Source: Clostridiales bacterium (GTDB lineage Bacteria > Bacillota > Clostridia > Peptostreptococcales > Anaerovoracaceae). Taken from it: a DNA stretch of 16,293 nucleotides. Both the position numbers and the translations under genes were made by a program. Shown piece by piece: positions 1 through 6,608 of this stretch; positions within the stretch are counted from its first letter, which is position 1; each line of letters begins with the position of its first letter. The DNA lies in contig WQWG01000006.1 of assembly GCA_009785435.1 (NCBI GenBank), forward strand, positions 1 through 16,293, in the 5' to 3' direction. The notes under the pieces were generated by a model, which did not search any database, was not told the origin of the DNA, and saw only the letters and a program-made list of their open reading frames with translations.

Positions 1-7
1 ACTTTTC

Positions 8-1009
8 TCATATCAGCGCATTTTTCACTTTCATGACATCTTGCACCAGTGTTTTAAAATAATTTGGGGTCAATGATTGCGCGCCGTCACACAATGCGCG
101 CGGCGGGTCATTATGCACTTCGATCATAAGGCCATCCGCGCCGGCAGCAACGGCAGCAAGCGACATTGGCTTCACAAGCGCATGTATCCCTGTTGCATGG
201 CTCGGGTCGACGACAACGGGAAGATGGGACATCGATTTCAAAAGCGGTACGGCTGATAAATCGAGCGTGTTCCTCGTTGCGGTCTCAAACGTCCGTATGC
301 CTCTCTCGCACAAGATGATGTTTTTGTTTCCCCTTGCCATGATGTATTCGGCACTCATCAAAAGTTCTTCCAGCGTATTGGAAAGGCCTCGCTTTAAAAG
401 GATCGGCTGGGGCGCTGCACCAAGCTCTTTGAGCAGTTCGAAATTCTGCATATTTCTGGCACCGACTTGAATCACATCCACGTCTTCAAAAAGATGAAGA
501 TGCGATGCGTCCATGATTTCTGTCACGATTGGAAGCCCGCTTTGTTTTTTTGCTTCCACCAGAAGCTGTATGCCCTCGTCTCTCATGCCCTGAAACGCAT
601 ACGGCGACGTTCTCGGTTTAAATGCTCCGCCGCGAAGAAAAGTCGCACCGCCGTCTCTCACTTCAGAGGCGACAAAACAGATTTGCTCCCTGGATTCCAC
701 TGAACAAGGCCCCGCGATGATTTGAAAATGGCCGCCTCCAAGTTTAATGCCTGAAACATCCACGACCGTGTCGTCGGGATGAAATTTACGATTTGCTTTT
801 TTATATGGCTCTGTCACCCGCTTAACAGACTCGACGATATCGAGCGATGCGATCAGATCCGCATCGACCTCTGACGTGTCGCCCACAAGCCCAATGACGG
901 TGGCATCCATGCCATCGCTCCGATGGATCTCAAGCTCCATGCTCCTAAGCCATGAAATCAGGTTCTCCAGTTGCTGTTGATCCGGGTTTGACTTTACGAT
1001 AATGATCAT
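8..1009 (-). CDS. aroF: 3-deoxy-7-phosphoheptulonate (DAHP) synthase
   Basis: Condenses phosphoenolpyruvate and erythrose-4-phosphate to DAHP, the first committed step of the shikimate pathway to aromatic amino acids. The 333-residue protein has an N-terminal ferredoxin-like regulatory domain (about residues 1-70, beginning MIIIVKSN), as in the Thermotoga-type enzymes. The TIM-barrel catalytic domain follows, with GPCSVES (100-106; Cys102 is the expected metal ligand), KPRTSPYAFQG (131-141) and DPSHATG (268-274). Family knowledge says the N-terminal domain mediates feedback inhibition by Tyr or Phe; which ligand applies here cannot be read. No in-frame start exists further upstream before a stop. 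The ribosome-binding site just before the ATG is poor, and a short leader ORF ends overlapping the start. It is divergent from plsC. Confidence 0.95.
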   Translation of the reverse strand: MIIIVKSNPDQQQLENLISWLRSMELEIHRSDGMDATVIGLVGDTSEVDADLIASLDIVESVKRVTEPYKKANRKFHPDDTVVDVSGIKLGGGHFQIIAGPCSVESREQICFVASEVRDGGATFLRGGAFKPRTSPYAFQGMRDEGIQLLVEAKKQSGLPIVTEIMDASHLHLFEDVDVIQVGARNMQNFELLKELGAAPQPILLKRGLSNTLEELLMSAEYIMARGNKNIILCERGIRTFETATRNTLDLSAVPLLKSMSHLPVVVDPSHATGIHALVKPMSLAAVAAGADGLMIEVHNDPPRALCDGAQSLTPNYFKTLVQDVMKVKNALI

Positions 1010-1091
1010 ATTGTTCTTTGTATGATGGCCTTGCGCTTACACCCATACATTCCTTTCTTTTCAATATCCAACGTTCAAAATGTTGGAAGCA

Positions 1092-1120
1092 ATTTTATCA
1101 CAGGGCTTTGCGTTTGTAAA
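1092..1120 (-). promoter_or_regulatory. Probable sigma-A promoter of aroF
   Basis: On the minus strand TTTACA (1115-1120) and TAAAAT (1092-1097) are separated by exactly 17 bp. The -10 is preceded by TGA, giving an extended -10. Transcription would start near 1085. A 6-bp inverted repeat, TCCAAC/GTTGGA (1067-1072 and 1082-1087), covers that start point. It could be a repressor site or a hairpin at the very 5' end of the mRNA. The assignment rests only on sequence match. Confidence 0.55.
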
Positions 1121-1133
1121 TCAATTTTTTTGT

Positions 1134-1171
1134 TTGCTTGCCTTTTTACGTAAAATCGTGCATACTATTAT
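1134..1171 (+). promoter_or_regulatory. Weak candidate promoter of plsC
   Basis: A TTGCCT (1138-1143) lies 19 bp upstream of TACTAT (1163-1168), and TATTAT (1166-1171) overlaps the latter. Spacing is suboptimal, so this is only the best available candidate ahead of plsC. It is back to back with the aroF promoter. Confidence 0.35.
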
Positions 1172-1197
1172 AGAAAACATCTGAGGAGGCATATCTT

Positions 1198-1935
1198 TTG
1201 AAGATACTTAAAAACATCATTCCTGTAATCAAGTTGTACCGCTCTGTCAAATATTTGTCCGGATATCGAAAAGAAATCTTTAAGGCCAGGGCAGATGGGG
1301 ATTTTGAAAAAGAAAGAGAATACATCTTACAATCAACGGATGCGTGGGGAAATTATGTTGTAAAAACCTTTGATATAAAGTTAACGGTAGTCGGAGAGGA
1401 AAACCTGCCTGAAAGCGGACCTGTTTTATTTGTGGCAAACCATCAGGGTTTTGCGGACGTCGTTGTTACGTGCGCAGCACTGAACAAGTTCCAGTTTGCT
1501 TTTGTGGCAAAAGATTCACTTGAAATGATTCCAATCTACGGAAAGTGGATCAAAGACATCCGAAGCATTTACCTGAAAAGGGACAATCCAAAGGCAGCGC
1601 TTCGCGCAGTAGATGACGGCATTCGCTTGCTTGAACAAGGTTTTTCACTTCTGATTTTTCCTGAGGGAGCAAGAAGCAAAAACGATATCGTCTCGGAATT
1701 TAAAAAAGGAAGCTTGCGGCTTGCGACAAAACCGGGCATTCCCGTCATTCCGATCACCATAGATGGCGCTTACCGTGTCTTTGAAGAAACCGGATATGTG
1801 AATTACGGTGCGCCTGTTCGTCTCGTCATACATCCTGCCATCGAAACAAAGGGCATGGAAAAATCTGTCGCGAATCATTTATCGACAGAAGTTGAAAACA
1901 TCGTCAGAGAGGGAATCGTACATAATAACAAATAA
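1198..1935 (+). CDS. plsC: 1-acyl-sn-glycerol-3-phosphate acyltransferase (PlsC family)
   Basis: Membrane-associated acyltransferase that adds the second fatty acyl chain to lysophosphatidic acid, giving phosphatidic acid for phospholipid synthesis. The 245-residue protein shows the catalytic HX4D motif (NHQGFAD, His82 to Asp87), the glycerol-phosphate binding motif FPEGARS (154-160) and a late GIPVIPI block, in the usual order. The start is TTG at 1198, chosen because a strong GAGGAGG site sits at 1183-1189 with correct spacing and no ATG alternative is supported. It is a single-gene unit convergent with trpS; only 8 bp separate the two stop codons. Its transcription runs against the left-moving replication fork, unlike its neighbours. 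Substrate acyl specificity cannot be told. Confidence 0.9.
   Translation: MKILKNIIPVIKLYRSVKYLSGYRKEIFKARADGDFEKEREYILQSTDAWGNYVVKTFDIKLTVVGEENLPESGPVLFVANHQGFADVVVTCAALNKFQFAFVAKDSLEMIPIYGKWIKDIRSIYLKRDNPKAALRAVDDGIRLLEQGFSLLIFPEGARSKNDIVSEFKKGSLRLATKPGIPVIPITIDGAYRVFEETGYVNYGAPVRLVIHPAIETKGMEKSVANHLSTEVENIVREGIVHNNK
1859..1889 (-). terminator. Probable trpS operon terminator inside the plsC 3' end
   Basis: On the minus strand TCTGTCG (1883-1889) pairs perfectly with CGACAGA (1864-1870) around a 12-nt loop, followed by five Ts (1859-1863). It lies about 55 nt beyond the trpS stop and wholly within the coding end of plsC. Confidence 0.5.
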
Positions 1936-1943
1936 TGGATTGC

Positions 1944-2924
1944 CTAGATGCCCAACCCGAAATTTTCTTTAACCCTTTTCATCGTTTTTTCAGAAATGGC
2001 GTTCGCTCGTTCGGCGCCATTTTTTAATGCATCGATGAGTTCTTGTGAATGTCTGATTTCATTAAACTGCTCGCGGATCGGTTTGAGCGCAGTTACGGCC
2101 GCTTCCACAAGGTCTTTCTTAAAATCGCCATAGCCACAGCCGTCGTATTTCTTTTCCAGACTTTCAATTGAAACGCCTGTAAACGCGCTGTAAATCGTAA
2201 GAAGATTGCTGATGCCCGATTTTTCGGACGGGTTGTATTTGATGATTCCATCCGAGTCCGTCGTTGCCCGCATGATGGATTTTTTGATTTTGTTATCGTC
2301 ATCGAGAAGCGAAATTCTGCTAAAGGCGTTCTCGGCGCTCTTGCTCATTTTTTTATCCGGTTCATCAAGCGCCATGACTCGCGCGCCCTCTTTTAAAAAC
2401 CGGCCATCAGGCACCGTAAATGTGCCTTTGTGTTTGTTGTTGACACGTATCGCGATATCCCTGCACAGTTCGATATGCTGTTTCTGATCGTTGCCAACGG
2501 GAACGATATCGGTATCATACAGCAAAATATCTGCTGCCATCAAAATCGGATACGTAAACAGGCCTGCCGGAGCAGACTCTTGCCCTCTGCTTTTGTCTTT
2601 AAATTGCGTCATGCGCGACAGTTCCCCGGTATACGCGTTGCATGTCAAAATCCAAGCAAGCTCCGAATGTCCCGGTACATCGGATTGCACGAAGATGATT
2701 GATTTTTTAGGGTCAATGCCGACAGCCCAGTAAAGCGCCGCTACGTCAAGCGTATGACTGCGCAATTCTTTTGGGTCTTGCGGCAATGTGATGGAATGTA
2801 AATCGACGATACAATAGAGACACTCCTGATCATTTTGCAGTTCAACAAACTGTTTGAGCGCGCCCAAATAATTTCCGATATGAATATTTCCTGTAGGCTG
2901 CACGCCTGAAAAAACTCGCTTCAT
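1944..2924 (-). CDS. trpS: Tryptophan--tRNA ligase
   Basis: Class I aminoacyl-tRNA synthetase that activates tryptophan with ATP and charges tRNA-Trp in the cytoplasm. The 326-residue length is normal. The class I signatures are visible: HIGN (15-18, in PTGNIHIGNYLGA) and KMSKS (192-196). The block AADILLYDTDIVPVG (130-144) is typical of bacterial TrpS. The ATG overlaps the sigma-factor stop codon as ATGA, so translation is probably coupled and trpS shares the mRNA of the anti-sigma/sigma pair. No T-box leader is present, and there is no space for one. A housekeeping tRNA synthetase at the end of a stress-type sigma-factor cluster is not an arrangement I recognise. Confidence 0.95.
   Translation of the reverse strand: MKRVFSGVQPTGNIHIGNYLGALKQFVELQNDQECLYCIVDLHSITLPQDPKELRSHTLDVAALYWAVGIDPKKSIIFVQSDVPGHSELAWILTCNAYTGELSRMTQFKDKSRGQESAPAGLFTYPILMAADILLYDTDIVPVGNDQKQHIELCRDIAIRVNNKHKGTFTVPDGRFLKEGARVMALDEPDKKMSKSAENAFSRISLLDDDNKIKKSIMRATTDSDGIIKYNPSEKSGISNLLTIYSAFTGVSIESLEKKYDGCGYGDFKKDLVEAAVTALKPIREQFNEIRHSQELIDALKNGAERANAISEKTMKRVKENFGLGI
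1994..2025 (+). terminator. Probable plsC terminator inside the trpS 3' end
   Basis: On the plus strand AAATGGCG (1994-2001) pairs with CGCCATTT (2015-2022) around a 13-nt loop, and the T run extends from 2020 to 2025. It lies about 59 nt after the plsC stop, within the codons for the TrpS C-terminus. Confidence 0.5.
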
Positions 2925-3658
2925 CTTGATAATTCCTTTAATAGTTTTGTTTTTATGTTTTTTTCTGCTCTCGAAACCGTCATTTGAGAAACTTTGATTT
3001 CTTTCGCGATTTCCGTCTGCGTTTTGTTTTCAATGAATCGCCTTTGAAATATGCGCTTCTCCTTGTCGCTTAAATCAACAACGACATTTTTGATAATTTC
3101 TTCGTATTCAAGATTGCCGTAACCCTTGTCCTCAATGGCCGTAAACTTTTCAATCTGGATGTCCGTTTCGCTGCCGTATTCGTTCTCAAAGATCGTCTGG
3201 TTTAAAGAGTATGCGCCGTACGCTTTGCTGCTTTCCATCGCCTCAAGCAGTTCTTCTTCCGAGCAACCCATATAGGCGGCAAGTTCTGATACCTTGGGCA
3301 TATGTTGCAATTTCATGTACAGTTCTTCTTTTGCCGCGGGGATCCGCGTGCTGATTTCTTTTAGCCGTCTTGGAACTTTGAGGCTCCATTCTTTGTCTCT
3401 GAAATATTTTTTGATTTCCCCAAGGATGGTCGGCGTTGCGAAACTCGTAAATTCATATCCCTTTGACGCATCAAACCGATCCACAGCGGAAACGAGCGCC
3501 ATCGCTCCAACTTGGTAGAGGTCATCATAGTCCACGCCCTTATTCAAATACTTTCTTATGAGTATATCAGCCATATACAAGTAATGTTCGACGATTTCAT
3601 TGCGAAGCCCAATATCGCGGGTTTTCGCGTATCGATCGAACAATTCCGCGTTTGTCAT
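2921..3658 (-). CDS. sigB: SigB/SigF/SigG-type RNA polymerase sigma factor
   Basis: Alternative sigma factor of the sigma-70 family (group 3), which redirects RNA polymerase to a special promoter set. The 245-residue protein has region 2 at about 24-93 (with DDLYQVGAMALVSAVDRFD and the FTSFATPTILGEIKKYFRDK core/-10 binding block), region 3 at about 94-150, and a region 4 helix-turn-helix at about 211-232. The recognition helix reads VSQMTVSRAEK, whereas SigB/F/G proteins usually have QMxVSRLQ, so -35 preference may differ. Its ATG overlaps the anti-sigma stop as ATGA. SigB rather than sporulation SigF is inferred from the position after gyrA, which I recall for the C. difficile sigB locus, and from the lack of a SpoIIAA gene. 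The exact subfamily is uncertain. Confidence 0.85.
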   Translation of the reverse strand: MTNAELFDRYAKTRDIGLRNEIVEHYLYMADILIRKYLNKGVDYDDLYQVGAMALVSAVDRFDASKGYEFTSFATPTILGEIKKYFRDKEWSLKVPRRLKEISTRIPAAKEELYMKLQHMPKVSELAAYMGCSEEELLEAMESSKAYGAYSLNQTIFENEYGSETDIQIEKFTAIEDKGYGNLEYEEIIKNVVVDLSDKEKRIFQRRFIENKTQTEIAKEIKVSQMTVSRAEKNIKTKLLKELSR

Positions 3659-4056
3659 TTATTTTTCACCATTGTAATAATCTTATTTCCGCCCATGTCA
3701 AAGTCGACCTCTACGCTGTCCATCAAAGACTCCATAACCGGCACCGCCAAATTGCCTTCATCGGGACACTTCGCGCAAAAGCGCGCGCCGTCCACGCGTT
3801 TTCCGTCGCTGCAGGCGTCGCTTGCCGTTATTTTTATTTTTTCATCTTCGACTTCGCAAAGGATTTCATAGCTGTCGCTGACGCCCAAAGAACCGTGGCA
3901 AAAGACAATTTTACAGGCTTCCGCAACAGCGGCTTTGATGTCTTCCACAGCGTCAACATCAAAATCCGCTTTGCCCGCAATGGAGGCGATCGCAAGTCTG
4001 ACCATCTGGACGTATTCCGGTTTTCCCGGAATCGAAAATTTTAATACATCTGGCAT
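3655..4056 (-). CDS. rsbW: RsbW/SpoIIAB-like anti-sigma factor with degenerate ATP site
   Basis: Predicted cytoplasmic anti-sigma factor that holds the adjacent sigma factor inactive. The 133-residue protein aligns with SpoIIAB/RsbW: an N-terminal FSIPGKPEYVQMVRLAI strand-helix, the DIKAAVAEAC helix (39-48) with Glu46 and His54, and a C-terminal region ending GGNKIITMVKNK. Key kinase features are missing. The N-box Asn position (50) is Ile, the DxGxG box reads DACSDG (80-85), and the second glycine box reads GNLAV (101-105). The protein is a little shorter than usual in the ATP-lid part, which holds Cys94 and Cys97 as CxxC; Cys48, 53, 67 and 82 bring the total to six. The start has a good AAGGGA site 5 nt upstream, 9 bp after gyrA. 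It may bind the sigma factor without kinase activity. Confidence 0.75.
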   Translation of the reverse strand: MPDVLKFSIPGKPEYVQMVRLAIASIAGKADFDVDAVEDIKAAVAEACKIVFCHGSLGVSDSYEILCEVEDEKIKITASDACSDGKRVDGARFCAKCPDEGNLAVPVMESLMDSVEVDFDMGGNKIITMVKNK

Positions 4057-4065
4057 GTTAATCCC

Positions 4066-6597
4066 TTATTCCTTTTCTTCCCCTTGGATTTCGGCTTCGG
4101 TTTGGATTTCATCTTCGATTTCTGTCTCGATGTCGACATCAACGTCAACGTCGATTTCGTCGTCGTCTCCGTCTTCTTTGATGACTTTCGCAAGCGCTAT
4201 GATGTTGGCGTCTTCCTCGACTTTCATGATTTTGACACCCTGCGTTGCCCTGCTGAGCCTTGAAACCTCAGCCGCTCTGATTCGGATGACAATGCCGTCT
4301 GAATTGATGAGCAGGATTTCATCCATTTCGTTCACAACCATCGCGCCGATGAGTTCGCCTGTCTTTTTAAATTTGGCTTTATCGTATGTCAAAAGGCCTT
4401 TTCCGCCTCTGACTTGGATCTTATATTCTTCCACCGGCGTTCTCTTGCCATAGCCGTTCTTTGTAACGACAAACAGCTCTTCATCCGGTTCAACCAGTTC
4501 CATCGCAACCACTTCATCGTCTTTTTCAAGGCTGATCGCGCGGACGCCGCCGGCCACCCTGCCCATGCTCCTGACGTCTTCTTCAGAGAAGCAAATGCAT
4601 TTGCCGTTTTTCGTTACGATGATGACGTTGTTTGCGCCCGTTGTCTGCTTGATGCCGATGAGCTCATCGTCGTCTTTCAGACTGATCGCGATCAACCCGG
4701 CCTTTCTGTTCGTATCAAACTGTGAAAGCGGTGTTTTTTTGATCGTTCCGTTTTTCGTCACAGCAATGAGGAACTTGTCTTCGACAAACTCTTTGATCGG
4801 AATGACGGCCGTGACTCTTTCGCGCTGCATGAGATGCAGGAAATTCACCACCGGCGTTCCTTTCGCCGTTCTTGCCGCTTCGGGAATTTCATACGCTTTG
4901 ATTTTATGCGCTTTTCCCGTGTTTGTAAAAAACAAAAGGTGATCGTGCGTCGAGGTCATGATGATATTTTTGACAAAATCGTTTTCTCTCGTCGTAAGCC
5001 CTGTGACGCCTCTGCCGCCTCGTTTCTGCGTCTTGTACGTATCCGCCGTGACCCTTTTGATATAACCCAAATGCGTTAGTGTGATTGCAACGTTTTCTTC
5101 TTGTATGAGGTCTTCTTCATCCAGTTCCGTTACGTCTGCCAGTATTTTTGTTCTTCTGGCATCGCTGTATTTTTTTCGGATTTCAAGCAGTTCTTCTTTG
5201 ATGACACCCATCAGCATCTTTTCATCCGCAAGCAGCGCATTGAAATACTCGATCAGCTTCATAAGTTCCGCGTATTCGTTTTCTATTTTTTCTCTTTCGA
5301 GGCCTTGAAGTCTGGCAAGCCTCATGTCTAAAATGGCCTGCGCTTGTATTTCCGAAAGGCCGAAGCGCTCCATGAGCTTTGGCTTCGCGTCATTGTAGCT
5401 TGCGCGTATCAGCTTGATGATTTCATCAATGTTGTCGAGCGCGATTTTAAGCCCTTCTAAAATGTGCGCCCTTGCTTCCGCTTTTTTCTTGTCAAAGATC
5501 GTCCGGTTCGTGACGACTTCTTTTTGATGCTTGAGGTATTCTGAGATCATATCGTAAAGCGTCAGAAGTTTTGGCTGGCCGTTTACGAGTGCAAGCATGA
5601 TCATGCTGTAGCTGTCCTGCATCTGTGTGTGTTTGTACAGCCTGTTCAGTACGATCTGAGCATTGGCATCTCTTTTCAGCTCAATGACGATCCTCATGCC
5701 GTGTCTGCTGGATTCGTCGCGGATTTCAGAAATGCCGTCCAGTTTTTTATCCTTAACAAGCTCTGCCATCTTTTCGATCAGCCTGGATTTATTGACTTGG
5801 TACGGAATCTCCGTAACAACGATTTGTTGTTTGCCTTTGCTGGTTTCTTCAATTTCCGCCTGCGCGCGTACAATGACCTTGCCTTGCCCGGTTCTGTACG
5901 CCTGTTTGGCGTTGTTTTTACCTAAAATCGACGCACCCGTAGGGAAGTCAGGCCCTTTGACGAGCTTGATCAAATCTTCCACGGTGCATTCTTCATCGTC
6001 GATCAATTTAACCGTCGCATCGATGACTTCACCCAAATTATGCGGAGGGATAGACGTTGCCATTCCAACCGCGATTCCGTTTGAGCCATTGACAAGCAGG
6101 TTCGGGAATCGTGCCGGAAGAACCGATGGCTCTTCTTCTTCTTCATCAAAGTTGGGTACAAATTTGACCGTCTCTTTGTCGATGTCCCGAAGCATTTGAA
6201 GCGAAAGATGGGACATCCTCGCCTCGGTATAACGCATGGCCGCAGCGCCGTCGCCGTCGACTGAACCAAAGTTTCCGTGGCCGTCAACGAGCGGGTACCG
6301 GATCGAAAAGTCCTGTGCCATCCTGACCATTGCGTCGTAAATGGAGCTGTCGCCGTGTGGATGGTATTTACCCATTACATCTCCGACAAGCCTTGCCGAT
6401 TTTTTATGCGGTTTGTCCGGGGTGATCCCGAGTTCGTGCATCCCGTATAGGATTCTCCTGTGTACCGGTTTGAGTCCATCCCGTACATCGGGAAGCGCTC
6501 TGCCGACGATGACGCTCATCGCGTAATCGATGTAGGAGTTTTTCATTTCATCATATATTTCATGTTGAATTAATTTTTGATCTTCCAGTAAATTCAT
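4066..6597 (-). CDS. gyrA: DNA gyrase subunit A
   Basis: Breakage-reunion subunit of gyrase, which with GyrB introduces negative supercoils using ATP. The catalytic Tyr is Tyr123 in MRYTEARMSHLS. The quinolone region reads HGDSSIYDAM (81-90), with Ser84 and Asp88 equivalent to E. coli Ser83 and Asp87, so no classic resistance change is visible. The GyrA box in the beta-pinwheel domain is QKRGGRG, which supports GyrA rather than ParC. The last 36 residues (808-843) form an acidic tail with 20 Asp or Glu residues, including alternating Val-Asp and Glu-Ile stretches. The 843-residue length is ordinary. It starts 11 bp after gyrB with GGAGG 5 nt before the ATG. Confidence 0.98.
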   Translation of the reverse strand: MNLLEDQKLIQHEIYDEMKNSYIDYAMSVIVGRALPDVRDGLKPVHRRILYGMHELGITPDKPHKKSARLVGDVMGKYHPHGDSSIYDAMVRMAQDFSIRYPLVDGHGNFGSVDGDGAAAMRYTEARMSHLSLQMLRDIDKETVKFVPNFDEEEEEPSVLPARFPNLLVNGSNGIAVGMATSIPPHNLGEVIDATVKLIDDEECTVEDLIKLVKGPDFPTGASILGKNNAKQAYRTGQGKVIVRAQAEIEETSKGKQQIVVTEIPYQVNKSRLIEKMAELVKDKKLDGISEIRDESSRHGMRIVIELKRDANAQIVLNRLYKHTQMQDSYSMIMLALVNGQPKLLTLYDMISEYLKHQKEVVTNRTIFDKKKAEARAHILEGLKIALDNIDEIIKLIRASYNDAKPKLMERFGLSEIQAQAILDMRLARLQGLEREKIENEYAELMKLIEYFNALLADEKMLMGVIKEELLEIRKKYSDARRTKILADVTELDEEDLIQEENVAITLTHLGYIKRVTADTYKTQKRGGRGVTGLTTRENDFVKNIIMTSTHDHLLFFTNTGKAHKIKAYEIPEAARTAKGTPVVNFLHLMQRERVTAVIPIKEFVEDKFLIAVTKNGTIKKTPLSQFDTNRKAGLIAISLKDDDELIGIKQTTGANNVIIVTKNGKCICFSEEDVRSMGRVAGGVRAISLEKDDEVVAMELVEPDEELFVVTKNGYGKRTPVEEYKIQVRGGKGLLTYDKAKFKKTGELIGAMVVNEMDEILLINSDGIVIRIRAAEVSRLSRATQGVKIMKVEEDANIIALAKVIKEDGDDDEIDVDVDVDIETEIEDEIQTEAEIQGEEKE

Positions 6598-6608
6598 CTA
6601 TTCCTCCG

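Noticed and set aside
110..118. TTATGCACT as a DnaA box within aroF
   Set aside because: It misses the last consensus base, stands alone, and lies in coding sequence far from oriC.
1010..1197. T-box or tRNA-like leader upstream of aroF
   Set aside because: The aroF leader from the predicted start is under 90 nt and lacks the T-box sequence and specifier stem.
2921..4056. Sporulation spoIIA operon (SpoIIAB-SigF)
   Set aside because: There is no SpoIIAA gene, the location after gyrA fits the sigB type, and the anti-sigma active site is degenerate. SigF/G-like origin cannot be fully excluded.
3935..4453. Plus-strand open frame (172 codons) over the end of gyrA and start of the anti-sigma gene
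   Set aside because: Its serine-threonine-rich low-complexity sequence mirrors the repetitive acidic codons of the GyrA tail.
4066..6597. ParC (topoisomerase IV) instead of GyrA
   Set aside because: The GyrA box QKRGGRG is present and the gene directly follows gyrB.
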